Positions 21,722-33,673 of a stretch of DNA of 64,000 bases are shown in pieces. Both the position numbers and the translations under genes were made by a program. A model generated the notes under the pieces. The model ran no database searches. It was not told where the DNA came from and saw nothing but the letters and a program-made list of their open reading frames with translations. Numbering within the stretch: position 1 is the first letter of the stretch; the number at the start of each line of letters is the position of its first letter. Origin of the DNA: Diphasiastrum complanatum (taxonomy: Eukaryota > Streptophyta > Lycopodiopsida > Lycopodiales > Lycopodiaceae); assembly GCA_029204225.1 (NCBI GenBank), contig CM055107.1, forward strand, positions 47,736,585 to 47,800,584, given 5' to 3'.

Positions 21722-23179
21722 ATGTTCGAAGACCAATATTGGAGAGAAAGACAAAGAAAGAAAATAGAAGAAAGACAAAGGCGCAGAGAACATGAATGAG
21801 AATTAAACTGGGATACTCGAAGAAGGAGACTTGATTACAAGGAGTCTTCCACATCAGAAAGTGAATTGGAAAAAGAAAAATCACCCAATCCACCCCTTGA
21901 TCGGGACGACGGAGATAAAGAAGATATGGTTGCTCCAGGATTGTCTTCTTCTAAAATCCGGTATGATTATCTTAATGGAAAAGCCTTAGAAGATGCAGAT
22001 AGCTATGTGTCTCAGTTTGAGTCTAGTGCAACAAGCAATAGAGAAAGTTTAAATGCTGACAAACTAAGGATATTAACCGGACTTCTTAGAAAAGAAGCCA
22101 GAAGATGGTACAGCAAGATCGAATCAGATCTGTTAACAACTTGGGGAGATTTAAAAATCCAATTCGTGAAGCAATTAAGAAAAATTGGTTATTCAACACA
22201 AATACTTGCCCAATTGAATTCAATCAGGCAAAAAGAGAAAGAATCTCTAAGGAAGTATACTCGAAGGGTCAAAAAAACTAATTGGTCAACTGAGTGGAGT
22301 ATATCCAGTAGCCATGAAGATCGAATGGTTCTTGAGTGGATTACCCAAAAGAATAGATCGATATTGCAGGCAAGGACCTATGGAAAGTCTTGAGCATGTA
22401 ATTGCTACGACAGAGAATTATGAGACTTCTCGGATATGGAGAAGCCGAAGGTCAAGGAAAGAGCTTATAAAAAAAAAAGAAAATAAATATTCTTCAGACG
22501 ACCAGGATCGGAGACTAGTTCATCATCAAGTTCTAGTTCGGATTCGGATAATTTGAGTGAAGATGAATCTCCAAGGAGAACTTCAAAATGCCATAAGACA
22601 TGAACAAAAGATCAAAAAAGAATGGAAGATCCAAAGAAGAGCGATCGAAAATAGTAGACCTTATGGAAAAAGGAAGTATCCAAACTTGAAAGAAAATTTG
22701 TGGATTTGAAAGTTCATATTCTTCAACCGAAGAATAAAAGAAAATCTCCCAATATATTAAGAAAGTCAAATGCATGGTGTACAAAGTGCAATAAGGAAGG
22801 TCACCATTATTCGGAATGTAAAGCTAAAATGCAAGTTTCCTATAAGAAAGGAAATTCTAACAACGAACTAGTTTATTTAATGGAGGTAGATCCTAGTGAG
22901 ACTATATATGAAGTACAAGCTTCTAATCTGAGAATTACTACTACAATAGTCTATCCTTCATACAGACCTCCTATGAAGAAATTTATTCTGGTGCAGAAGT
23001 ATATACCTAATCAGCAGAAGAACAGTGTCCAAAGGACAGAGCAGATACCTACCTATTTTGATTGTGGAACACCTGGACATTATTCCAATGACTGCCCTGA
23101 ACCAAAGAAACAGATTGGATATGTACCCTTGTGCAGAAATTGCAAAGGTGAAGGACATGTAACCCTGTACACTTCTTAA
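21722..23179 (+). pseudogene. Retrotransposon gag with zinc knuckles (gag-only remnant)
   Basis: The frame can be traced from ATG 21,722 with a very basic, coiled-coil-like N terminus (ERQRKKIEERQRRREHE). A stop lies near 21,794, then the frame stays open to 22,393. The gag core is recognisable (ALEDADSYVSQFES, LLRKEARRWYSKIES, LRKIGYSTQILAQLNSIRQK). A frameshift near 22,280-22,320 moves the frame to 22,314-22,556. At 22,700-23,179 there are knuckles: CTKCNKEGHHYSEC (intact), YFDCGTPGHYSNDC (first Cys lost) and a partial CRNCKGEGHV. No protease or reverse transcriptase follows; the sequence runs into CT microsatellite. A gypsy-like or pararetrovirus-like capsid are both conceivable; gypsy is favoured. 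Confidence 0.7.
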
Positions 23180-23227
23180 ATCTTAAATTAAACACACTTA
23201 TTCTTTATCTCTCTCTTAACACACACA

Positions 23228-23230
<3 letters not shown>

Positions 23231-23301
<71 letters not shown>
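23231..23301. repeat. (CT)n microsatellite
   Basis: An almost pure CT run of about 70 bases, directly after the truncated gag. Confidence 0.95.
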
Positions 23302-23304
<3 letters not shown>

Positions 23305-23339
23305 AAAAATCTTAAACTAATGCAAAATGCAAAACATAC

Positions 23340-23477
23340 ACACACACTCTCTCTCTTTCTCACAAATCTTAAACTAATTCAAAATGAAAAACAGACTCTC
23401 TTTTTTCTCTCTCTTAAACTAATGCATGTACGCACACACTCATCTCCTCTCTCTCCCTCTCTCACACACACACACTT

Positions 23478-23559
<82 letters not shown>

Positions 23560-23610
23560 ACATCTCCCCTCTCTCTCTATCACACGCACACACACACACA
23601 CATCTCTCTC
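23340..23610. repeat. Compound (CT)n/(CA)n microsatellite
   Basis: Alternating CT and CA tracts with long pure runs at about 23,489-23,534 (CT) and 23,534-23,560 (CA). The long Ser-Leu and His-Thr frames here are artefacts of the repeat. Confidence 0.95.
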
Positions 23611-24240
23611 TTTAAAAAAACAAAACATGAACTTCGAAAACTTTATAAATCATCAAGCACTAACCTCAAAGCTTCAATAGGATGAGGAGCATCAACATCC
23701 ATGCTCAAATCGCCTCAAATTGCTCCAAGATCGCTCCAAGTTGCAAGAGCAAAAGTGAGAACAAAGCAAAAGGATCGCGGGAATCCAAAATGAAAATAGA
23801 CGTTGGAATCCAACATCCAAAGAAGAGGTCAAAATTCTAAGTTCATGTTTGCAGGCCGCACACGTCAGTCACAGGACCGTGGATCGTGCATCAGATTGCC
23901 GACGCGGACGTCGGAATACGACAGTCATGTCCGATGCGAAGTCTTTTTTTTTTTAAAAGGTATGATATGTCATGTCCATCTCTGCGGGTTGGATTCCGAC
24001 ATGTTGGATTCCAACGTCAACTTTGAAAATTCGTTGTCGTCTAAATTTGCCAATCACCGGAGGTCCATTCTCAAATCTTTTGCTTGGATGTCGGAATTCA
24101 ACGTGTCAAAATGCGATGGATTATAAAATTTCTAAAAATCCGTCGGAACCCCACGTCGGAATTGCCGCGATATGTTATTGTGTGAGGTACGATCAAAGCA
24201 AATTCAAATCACATGAAATTTCTTTTTAGATGATTTAAGA
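23611..24240. other. No gene recognised
   Basis: Unique-looking sequence with several copies of GACGTCGGAATTC-like words and GATTCCRAC phrases. Short frames at 23,803-24,229 lack protein-like features. Confidence 0.5.
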
Positions 24241-24249
24241 CTCATGATC

Positions 24250-25390
24250 TAACTAATGCGTGTATTATTGTTGTTTACTTTCTTATGAAGATACATTTCA
24301 TCCAAGGAGATAATGCTAGCATCCATTACTTACATAGACTATGCATGTCAATAAATTTCTCAATATGTTCCATATGGAGGCATGCAAGCAAATGAATATA
24401 CCTATCGAGGTTTTGATAAATTGCCTGTGTTTGATTGTACGTCCCTTGTGGATATCACTTTGTACATCAAATAGTAGGCAATTTGATCTACAGAACAATA
24501 ACAAGACTACACATTAGCTTTTTCGGTTGGTGAGTCAACTCATGATGTCTTCTTCTCAAGATTATTGAAAGACAACAAAGTGAATTTTGAGGTATGTCAA
24601 TAGTAAATCTCAACGGTTCATTGTATGTTAGTGAAAATAAGTAGCCCAAGTAAAAACAATTTTGCTGACTAGGAAGCAACATGACGGTCAAAGGTTAACT
24701 ACTAGTTATACGTTCCATGAAGGAAATGAGAATCTCATATTTTCTAATAGTAAGCATAACATGGTTGTGTAGCCCATTTTAGAAGTTGAGAACAAGGCGC
24801 TCATCAACACAACTCAGTAAAGCAATATCGTTGGAAAAAATCTTAGGAGAGAATAAGATTTAGCAAGAACGAGATAGAGAAAGAGACCACAATTTATAAT
24901 CAGGTTCGAAATAGGACTCGATTTCTAGACACCTAGGTGTATCATCTATAAACTTAGCACATTGAATTTTTGTATCGCCTTCTTTATGAGAAGACATTGA
25001 CTACAAACTTTTGTATTAGAAATGTCTAGTTTTGGAGGCTTTCATAGTTACCAAGGCCATGTTGTTGCAACAAATTGTCCCAAAAATATGTATATAGGCT
25101 TGAATATAACACTTCCACTTCTTCATTTTGGTTACTCTCAAGCTCTGAATAATTTATATGTGTGCCACTCTTTAGAGATTGTAGTTTATCATAGGCCTAT
25201 TATGAAAATGAGTGCCATCATTATTTCTCAAGGATGCAATTTGGATTGCTAATGTTTGGGATGATATTATGGTCACTTTGAGAAAGTAGCCTAAGGAAAA
25301 TAAATTTTTTAAACTGCACATAAAAAACACTGGCACCAAATAATTTGATCAATCAAATGTATTAGCTTCAGAGTACATGTCTATATTGGT
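24250..25390 (+). repeat. Decayed copia 3' pol end (family D, copy 3)
   Basis: Matches 40,600-42,009 (same strand) and 60,807-61,870 (inverted). The family preserves a degenerate copia reverse-transcriptase/RNase H tail, best seen in the other copies. This copy lacks the 302-base GAG-pre-integrase segment of the 40.8-kb copy. It ends at TCTATATTG, exactly where the LTR begins in the other copies. Confidence 0.7.
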
Positions 25391-25915
25391 AAGTCGTCTT
25401 GCTCTAAAATCCAGAATTGTGTCCTTCAACAAGTTGTGAATTGGGTAGACTCCCTATCCCCTTTGGGAGAGCATGGGTTCGAATGCAAATTGCCCACACA
25501 TATGAGGACATTCAAGAGTGAAATCTAAAATTGTGACCAAATTAAGTATTTGTTGAGACAAAATAAATCAATTGGTATCATAACTAGCTTAGCCATAGGA
25601 AATGAAGCTGTAATTGAAATCACATATAAAAAATGCATCTCAATGGGAGAGGACATTGAATAGCCAATTCCGAGTAAAAAAATAATTATTTGAAGTGATT
25701 GATAATTTGATATAAAAATCCAAGTTGTCAACAACAAGTTCACCGAGCCGATCGATCTAAAGTAGAATATTTCAAATCACTTTCAAGTGAGTACTATATG
25801 TCCTTTTTCATGCAAATTCAGTGCTGGTAATAAATTGATCAAATTTTTGCTTCCACAAAGAGCATTTGGAAAACATCCCAGAGTTTGGGAGAATTTTCTA
25901 GTGGAGGTTGAAATT
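25391..25915. other. No gene recognised
   Basis: AT-rich DNA. A GGGTTCGAATGC word at 25,475-25,486 resembles a pol III B box or a retrotransposon leader, but no matching A box or tRNA fold was found. Confidence 0.5.
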
Positions 25916-26110
25916 AGCTTGTTTGTTTTCGACCATTGGAAATAGCTAGTTGCCCTTGAGTGATGTTTTAAGCTATACTAGCTACAGACGATACAAAGAG
26001 GAGAGATCACTTGTTTGTTTTCAACCATCAGAAGTAGCTAGTTGCCCTTGTGTGATGTTTAAAGTTATACTAGCTACAGACGATATAGAGAGGGGGGGAG
26101 ATCACTAATC
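25916..26110. repeat. Tandem duplication, about 101 bp x 2
   Basis: CTTGTTTGTTTTCGACCATT... through ...GCTACAGACGATA is repeated starting at about 25,918 and 26,009, with few mismatches. Confidence 0.8.
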
Positions 26111-26129
26111 TTCAACAACACAATATTCA

Positions 26130-27170
26130 AGTACTTGTTATGCAAAATAAAAGATTAATTGAAAGAAGTATGCGAGCTTGCAAGGTATGTATGATCATCT
26201 TTTATCTAAGAACTGTTTTTTGTACATGTTATGTATATACATTTATAGTATGTTTCTTTTCAGACGAGCTCAAAAATGATGGCAATGTTGAGAGAAAAAA
26301 GATCTGGTGAGATTACCAAAAGATCACATAAAAGTTAAGGTAACCAAAAAAAAGTTTGTTTGACTAATTTTGATATTGTATTTTAAATGTATAGTTTTCA
26401 GAATATTGTGCATCAAACTTATTCTGTAGAGCTTGTGTAAATGTTTGAATAGTAAGTGAGCTTTGGTTGAGATATTCGTTCATGGTTTAAATTTTACTCT
26501 GTATTTTGTTTGTGTATTTTGTAGGTAAATCACAGCCTGATTCAAAATCTGAAGAAAGAAAATTTTGATGTTGCCAAAAACCTGCACGGTTCCAAGAAAG
26601 TCAAGGTTTTTTTTTTTATTCTTAGAGCATCATCAAAAAATTTTCTTTCACATGTTTGTAGATTATAATTTACATGCCAACTTCTTTAAATAAAGATTTC
26701 ATCATTTATCAAAGTCATGACACGTGATTTAGTATAACGTTGAAGTTATTTAACATATGTCATGTTTGCAGTTTTTTTAGAATTTTGGATTAAAGCCTTG
26801 TAGAGTTTGTATTTCTATCAAATAGATCGTTTCAGTTGTGTGTTTCGAGTTGATTTGAATTTATGTTGTTTTGTCTTTGGATATCAGGCCCTCCATGAGC
26901 TTGATTATGGCTCTAAAAATCAGAATTCAAGTAATCAGTCAATGGTATGAGATATTCAAATGTTCAGGAAGTTGCTCTTTTCTAAAATCGTGATTGATGC
27001 TATATTTTGGCAATTAGTTTAATGTGATTCTTTTGTAGGTGCGTGAGCCAGAAATATGGGAGCAAGATCAAGAGACCATTTTGATGAAGTTTTTTAATGT
27101 CAAGACAGTAAACGAGCTTTATAAGAATCATGGCAGCTACTATTCATTAATCAACTTTGTAATAGTCATA
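26130..27170 (+). pseudogene. Exon-like fragments of an unidentified plant gene
   Basis: Four or five short open segments are bounded by plausible GT-AG sites. They lie at about 26,130-26,188 (QVLVMQNKRLIERSMRACK), 26,266-26,310, 26,525-26,607 (LIQNLKKENFDVAKNLHGSK), 26,888-26,946 (ALHELDYGSKNQNSSNQSM) and 27,040-27,110 (VREPEIWEQDQETILMKFF). Several join in phase 0. The composition is charged and coiled-coil-like. There is a faint resemblance to the N-terminal coiled coil of plant shugoshins (KALHELDYGSKN against the usual LQHELGCKN pattern), too weak to name it. Possible stops at the 26.3-kb junction suggest a pseudogene. Confidence 0.35.
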
Positions 27171-28153
27171 TGAGCGATCGTAGCTCAGCTAACATAAGAA
27201 AAAATATTGAAGAAAAAAAAAAGTCATGTTGCAGAATCACATACCTGGACAGTTACAATTGACGATGTCCAGTTCTTTGTATCTACGAACTATTTTTCGT
27301 GAAAGACGTGTTTTTGTAAGATGGATTTGACATTGATCAAAGTGAATGTGCGACAAAGATTTGATCTTAACAAAGGGCTTTAATGTAGAGATGTTCAATC
27401 TAATCGTGCATATTTTTTGTAATAAAAGCTCTGGCCGTCATATGCCTTTTTTTTTTTGTTGAAGCAATTCTTTTGTTTTGGTCGGCTGCTGCATACTGGG
27501 GAAATTTTAGGGTTTATGTGCGTGCCCTTCTCTAACCTCTGTCCAGATCATTCTGAGTACTTGTTCCGGGATCCATTCTATCCTCTGATGCAGCCAATGT
27601 GAACTTTGATGAGTTCTTTTTACAGGTGTAAAAACTTTTTCTCTCCCATCAACGTCTTGGATTATATACAGTGAATACTTTGCCACATGGTTTGGAGTCT
27701 CTGAAGAAAGAAGACATGAATGGCTATACACCCTGCGGTGACGTGCAACTTTCTACATATACATACATACATACATATATACAATTCTAGATAGATTGGA
27801 GTAAATCATTTGGGAAATTCATGGACTTACCTTTGCATGAACTGCTGCACAATTAGCAGCTACCTTTTGGGTATTCTCACCTCAGTTCTGGTTTGCTTGC
27901 GAGCTTTTCAATAGTTTAAGTTGGAAATTTGCATTGCCTAGGTGTGTTTCTTTTCCAAGAGAAATTCTGCGGCGGCGCAGACACTTGGCACGCAATCCAC
28001 CAACATCAAACTGCAGCTAGCTATATTTCACGTGGAGGTAACACTCTTGCTTCTTTCGGCACTCTGTCCACTGTATCTTCACATATCTAGTCTAGATCGT
28101 TTGAGCTTTTCTTATTTTCTTGTATTCTCAAAAGCTAACTAAGACGAACAAAC
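27171..28153 (+). other. Further exon-like segments, unassigned
   Basis: Two protein-like open stretches occur. One is at about 27,631-27,740 after a TTTTACAG site, containing TSWIIYSEYFATWFGVSEER and HEWLYTL. The other is at about 27,941-28,038 before a GTAAC donor, containing RNSAAAQTLGTQSTNIKLQL. They are on the same strand as the 26-kb fragments and the ORF at 28,154, so they may belong to one gene. The minus-strand frame 27,507-27,731 overlaps the first. No family is recognised. Confidence 0.3.
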
Positions 28154-28345
28154 TTGATGTTGAAATATAACATGAACTCAATTATTTATGACGACGGTAA
28201 AGCGAATGAGATTTGGTGCGGATATGTAGAAGACCAGAGCCAGTGCGACCGTCAGAGAAAACTTTTACCTGAGCTTTCGGATTATGAGTTACCAAGTGCT
28301 AATAAGAATCCAGCCAAGGAGCCTGCTCCTGTCAGTCGACCTTGA
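28154..28345 (+). CDS. Possible terminal exon, unidentified protein
   Basis: A 63-residue frame with balanced, host-like composition (NEIWCGYVEDQSQCDRQRKL, then a proline-rich end KNPAKEPAPVSRP) and a stop. It lies 3' of the exon-like segments at 26-28 kb and before the chromovirus insertion at 29,032. It could be the last exon of that gene. No domain is recognised. Confidence 0.3.
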   Translation: MMLKYNMNSIIYDDGKANEIWCGYVEDQSQCDRQRKLLPELSDYELPSANKNPAKEPAPVSRP

Positions 28346-29026
28346 TATCTTCCTGCAAACCCACCGATGTCTATATTATTCTTAGATCTGATGCCTCCGC
28401 GACTGTTTCACAACATACATCTCAAGCGAGTGTTGAATAAGAATATTGTCCCTTCGTGCATCCCGATTCCTGTATCATTGACTGGATCGACACTATGTAT
28501 CTACGCACACTAAATGACATGTCAAACCTTATATGTATATACTATCTGTTTGGTAGAAATGGCAGCCTCCGGTTTTGTTTTCCATTCTCATGAGAGGCAT
28601 CTACATATCAATGTATCTCGTAGGCGCCAGAATTGCTTACTCTTCTAGATTTTTCGAGATTATCACCTGTCTAACGGAATTTTACAACATAGCTTGAAGT
28701 GTGCTCTATGTATTTGGTGCAGTGGATGGTCATGCCTGCCGGCCTTGTTACTAGCTGCCAAGAGAGCTTTAACCACGGCTGGGACTCTCGAAGTATTAAT
28801 GACGATCGGTTTTTTTCTGGCAGCTCCAAAAGGTGGATGCAAATCTTTAATTAATTTTTGCTATAGATAGATGAACTGAATTAGATTGTTACGAATGAAT
28901 AACTGAAATTTCATTTCTGTTGGCTTTAGCTGTAGCAGTCCAGCACTAATAATGTTTTCCGCATTTCACATTCACTTGGTTGTGGACTAATGATCCTTCC
29001 TCAAATACAGCATGGCTGCATGGTGC
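28346..29026. other. No gene recognised
   Basis: Possible 3' flank of the unidentified gene. It ends at the 5-base target site GTAAG of the chromovirus. Confidence 0.5.
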
Positions 29027-29031
29027 GTAAG
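29027..29031 (+). repeat. Target-site duplication GTAAG, left
   Basis: GTAAG immediately before the left LTR. The same five bases follow the right LTR at 35,297-35,301, proving a simple integration event. Confidence 0.95.
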
Positions 29032-29949
29032 TGTTGCGCCGGCGCCTCAAAGGGCGCTGGGACTTGAGCGGTTTCCCCAACACGCGCTTAAGTCTAACAT
29101 TCATCCATCATGCACTTACGTAAAAGCCAACTCAGAAACGTAACAAGCTTAACCATTCAGACTTAAGAAAACTGGAATCCCAACCAACCCGAAAGCGAAC
29201 TCAGAATCCGTCCCCAAAAGGTAACCAAAGGCAAAGACAAGCCACACATGAAACCCAAGGCATAGTGGTCGCCAAACTGACCAATTGGCATAGCGGCAAG
29301 CCCCATGTCGATGACAGAGACCCTTAGGCGCCAGCGACGCAAAAAGGTTGTAGTAAGGGTCCTTCCACTTGGACCAGTCCCGGAGGCGAAACCGAAATGA
29401 TAATCATCCCCAAGGATCAACTTTATTAGATTTGGAAGAGGTTACATTCATACATAGACTGACCGGTCTCGGGGCCACCAACACGTGCTGGGCATTGTGC
29501 CTGGCTCATGCTGGTAGAGGGAGCTGAGACCTGGCGACTGGATTCCTGGCGCTGGTTGAGCTGCCCAAGTTTCTGTCTGCCGGACTCCCCCTATAGTTCT
29601 GCTGTGATTCGGCGCACCCCCTCTGTTCTGAAACATAGTGCTTTCTGGTGAAGCACGCTTTTTGGGACTTAGTTTTTATTTTGCTGATTAAGCCTGGCAA
29701 GCCTGGCAGAATCAGTCTGGCTCCCGGACATGGGTCCCGGGAGCCGTTCCGGTGGCAGAATCAACTTGCTTCCTGACTAGGCCATGACTCGAGCTCCAGA
29801 GCTAGCTCATGACTTGTGACTACTTGACTGGCTCACCACAGGTCGGAGGCTCAGTCCTTGATGTTCTAACTTGCTCTGGGACCTTAGGGAGTGTCACCCC
29901 TTAGAGTCTTACAGGGCACGTTGGGTGCACCTGAGTTAGCTTTACAACA
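29032..29949 (-). repeat. Chromovirus 3' LTR (918 bp)
   Basis: Starts TGTTGCGCCGGCGCC and ends AGCTTTACAACA on the plus strand, so it is TG...CA in both senses. It has a nine-base duplication of AAGCCTGGC near 29,690 that the other LTR lacks. It is GC-richer than the surroundings. Confidence 0.95.
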
Positions 29950-29960
29950 TCCTCCCCTCA
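29950..29960 (-). other. Polypurine tract
   Basis: The minus strand reads ATGAGGGGAGGA directly before the 3' LTR, the expected plus-strand primer for reverse transcription. Confidence 0.85.
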
Positions 29961-30190
29961 TTTGAAAAAGCTGATGTCCTCATCAGGGCCAAACTAGACC
30001 TAGGACGTATGGCACGGGCTTAATTCACCGGCCTTAGCAACTTTGAATTACAAAATACATTGGCAGTAGCACAGGAAAAGTGTAGATAAAGTTCACTTAC
30101 GTAAAACCTGTGTAAAACTGCAAGTGATTTATTGGAAAACTTAAGAAAAATACCGGGAAGTTCCTTGAACTTCAGAATGGCCATGAATGT

Positions 30191-33100
30191 TTATGTAAGA
30201 GGCATGCCGCCAGGTAGTGCTTTGTGTGCCGATCTGGGAAATAGGCTATTGCGTTGGTTCTTCTGCAGATAATCTGCTAGTACTTCAGGGGCTCCCTCCT
30301 TAAGTTTGTCTTCGTACTCCCAAGAAGCCTCAATAAGTGGAGCCCGTAGCCACTTCACTAGATATTCACGTTGAACGCCAGTTCGCTTTCTATGTGTCAA
30401 TATTTGTTCTGGTACAAGCTGTCTCTTCGTATCATCAAGTGTCGTTGGTGGGTGACGGAGTTCGTGTTGCCAATCAAATCGCTCATCTGGTTTGTACCAT
30501 TTGAGTAATGAGATATGAAACACATTGTGTATATCCAAGCTAGATGGCAGCGCTAATCGATAAGCCACTGGGTTGATCTTCTTGGTGACATAATATGGTC
30601 CTGCATAAGGTCGAGCAAACTTATGAGAAAAACCTTTTGGTAACGCAATGTTCTTTGTGTTCAGCCATACTTGATCACCTTCCTCAAATTCCAGTTCTCG
30701 TCGATGTGGGTTTACATCAACTGCCATACTCCTTTGTGACTGCTCTAAAAATGCCTTCACCTCGGTCAGCTTTGTGTGCCACTCATTGATGAATTCCTCT
30801 ACAATGGGTACTGGTGTTTCCTGCACGCCTGTAAGAAAAGAGCTTGGAACAATCGGTGGCCGACCATTGCTTATCTCGAAGGGTGCCCTTCCAGTAGATC
30901 TGTTCACTTGGTTGTTATGTGCAAACTCGAGAATATCCAAGTAGTTGACCCAATCGGATTGGTCCCAAGCGACATAATTTTGTAAATATTATTCAATCTG
31001 TCGATTGACTCGCTCCGTTTGCCCATTTGTCTGAGGATGATATGCAGTACTGAAATTCAATCTGGTTCCCACGAGGCGAAATAGACAAGTCCAAAACTTT
31101 CCGACGAACTTGGTGTCTCGGTCAGAAATAATCGTTCTAGGCAGGCCGTGGTATTTGAAAACACATTTGAAAAATAACCTTGCCACTTCTTCAGCTGTCA
31201 CTGAACTTTTAGTTGGTACTAGATGAACTTGCTTTGAAAACCGGTCAACCACCACATAAATTGAGTCGAATCCTTGGCACCGTGGTAGTTGAACAATAAA
31301 ATCCATGCTCACCGAATCCCATGGGTATGCTGGTATCGGTAATGGTTGGAGTAGTCCAGCCGGAGCTAGCGGTTCCACCTTCACTTGTTGACATGTCGGG
31401 CATGTTTGTACATAGGATTCAACGTCTGCCCACATACTTGGCCAATAGAAGCCTCTTTTGAGAAGTTCATACATGCGATTCACCCCTGGATGCCCGACGG
31501 CTAGTACGTCATGATGTTCTCGCAAGACTTTCTTCCTCAGGTTGATGTTGTTTGGGACATATACTCTGCGTTGTTTATAGACAACCATTTGATCTTTCCA
31601 AGTGAAATGTTTATGAGGCTTTCCCAGCTGGAATTCGATCATTAAGTCCTTTGCCAACGCATCTACACCATAATTCTCTCTGATTTCTTGGAGTAGGCCA
31701 GTCACCTGAGTTGTCACGGTTGCCATCAAGTGTTCTTGTCTACTTAGTGCGTCCGCCACCACATTGTTCTTTCCCGCCGTGTGTAAAATGTCTATATTGA
31801 ATTTTGAGAGAAAGTTTTGCCATCGCATTTGCTTTGGCGTGAGCATACCTTGGGATGAGAAGTACTTGAGTGATACATTATCAGTGAATGCCTTAAAGGG
31901 TTTTTCTGCCACATAATGTCTCCAATGCTCCACTGATTGGACTATATCGACCATTTCTTTTTCATGAGTTGGCCATCGTCGCTCTACGTCACTCAATTTC
32001 TTTGAAAAATATGCAACCGGTTTTTCGTCTTGCATCAGCATGGCCCCAATAGCAAAGTTCGACGCATCTGTATGTATTTCAAAAGGTTTGCTAAAGTCCG
32101 GTAAGGCAAGGATGGGTTCTTGAGTGATCCGTCGTTTTAGTTCTTGGAACGCTGCTTCACATTCCGGTGTCCATGTCATCTTCAGATGAGTCTTGGTCTG
32201 CTCCAACAGTGGTGCCACAATTTTGCTAAATGCCTCAATGAATCTCCTGTAAAAGTTACATAAGCCCACAAAGGATTTGATGCCATGAACAGTTTTAGGT
32301 GCTAGCCAATCCAAGATAGCCTTGATCTTCTTAGGATCCATTCGAATCCGTCCGTGGCCTATAACATGTCCAAGGAAGTCAACTTCCTATACCACAAACT
32401 CACATTTCTCTCTTTTCGCGAACAAGCAGTTCCTCCTCAGTCGTTGGAGAACTGTCCTTAAATGTTGAATGTGATCTTTAAGGTTCCGGCTAAATATTAA
32501 TATGTCATCAATGTACACAATGACAAATTCATCCAAGCAGTCTTGAAATATATTGTTCATCAACGTGCAAAAAGTGGCTGGTGCGTTTGTTAGACCGAAT
32601 GGCATCACCAGGAACTCGTGACTCCCGTACCACGTTTGAAATGCCGTTTTGTGCTCATCACCTTTAGCTATTCGAATTTGATGATATCCAAATCTGAGAT
32701 CTATTCGGCTAAAGTATTTGGCATGTTTGAGCTGGTCGAATAGGTCATCAATTCTAGGCATGGGGTACTTGTTCTTGATGGTACTCTTGTTAAGCATGCG
32801 ATAATCCACACACATTCGAAGAGTTTTGTCCGCCTTTTCCACGAACAACATTGGGGCTCCAAAATGTGAAGCGCTAGGTCTAATAAAACCTTTGTCTATC
32901 AATTCACCAAGTTGTCGTTTCAGTTCTGCCAACTCTTCTTGTGACATTCTGTAGGGTGCTCGTGAAGTTGGCTCTGTTACTGGTACCAACTCAATTTTAT
33001 GGTCCACTGGTCTTCGAGGAGGTAGCTTAGCTGGGAGTTCCTCCGAGAACACATCGCTAAATTCTTCTAACAGATCTGCCACTTCTTCTGGCAAGTTTTC

Positions 33101-33673
33101 TTGTCGCACGCTTTTCCCTTCTGGGACTTCTCGACAGATGCAAAGAAAGCACTTTGACCTTTTCCCTTTCGCCATTCTTTTCATCACTAATGCTGCAACC
33201 AGATTTTGTTCAATATCAGTATCCTTAGCATTTCCTCCGAGCAGGGCTTTTGTCATGCAAATTTGTCCCTTATAATCCAAGAGGACCAAGTTTGAGCTCC
33301 TACCCAAAACTGCGATACAGTGTTCATTTAACCAAGGGAGGCCCAAAATCACATCAAAGGCATCCATCTCTAAAATCACAAAGCTAAGTTTAGCCTTCCA
33401 TCTTCCAATCTGCACCGGGATGTTCAATGTCGCTTTGTCTGCATCTAGTGCTCCCTTCGCTGTTTCTACCTTGAGAGTAGATGTAACATTCCTAGTCGGC
33501 AAGCTGAATTGTTCCACTACGCTCCTTGAGATATAGTTATGTGAAGCTCCTGAGTCGATCATGAAATCTGACTTCCTCCCCGCGATCTTTCCTGATAAGA
33601 ATAACAATCTTGAACCAATCTTGGGGGTTGCCCCATGGAAGTTCCTTTCCATACTTGTGCGTCGTCCACTCAT
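30191..33673 (-). pseudogene. Chromovirus pol: protease, RT, RNase H, integrase, chromodomain
   Basis: One reading frame of about 1,160 codons, broken only by TAG at 32,387-32,389 and TAA at 30,989-30,991. The ATG at 33,673 follows an in-frame TGA. Protease: [13 protein letters not shown]. Reverse transcriptase: [35 protein letters not shown] and [12 protein letters not shown]. RNase H: FEIHTDASNFAIGAML. Integrase zinc domain: HHDVLAVGHPG...CPTCQQVK. Integrase core: MDFIVQLP, IISDRDTKFVG, TAYHPQTNGQTERVNR. The C terminus (YLVKWLRAPLIEASWEYEDK) is chromodomain-like, which in this clade targets integration to chromatin. Both stops are one C-to-T change from a glutamine codon. There is no frameshift. 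Confidence 0.93.

Noticed and set aside
23320-23685. Long Ser/Leu/His/Thr-rich reading frames on both strands
   Set aside because: They are translations of CT and CA microsatellites.
25475-25486. GGGTTCGAATGC as a SINE or tRNA B box
   Set aside because: No A box at the right distance, no tRNA fold and no poly-A tail.
26525-26946. Naming the 26-kb gene a shugoshin
   Set aside because: The resemblance is limited to a short coiled-coil pattern and the C-terminal shugoshin motif was not found.
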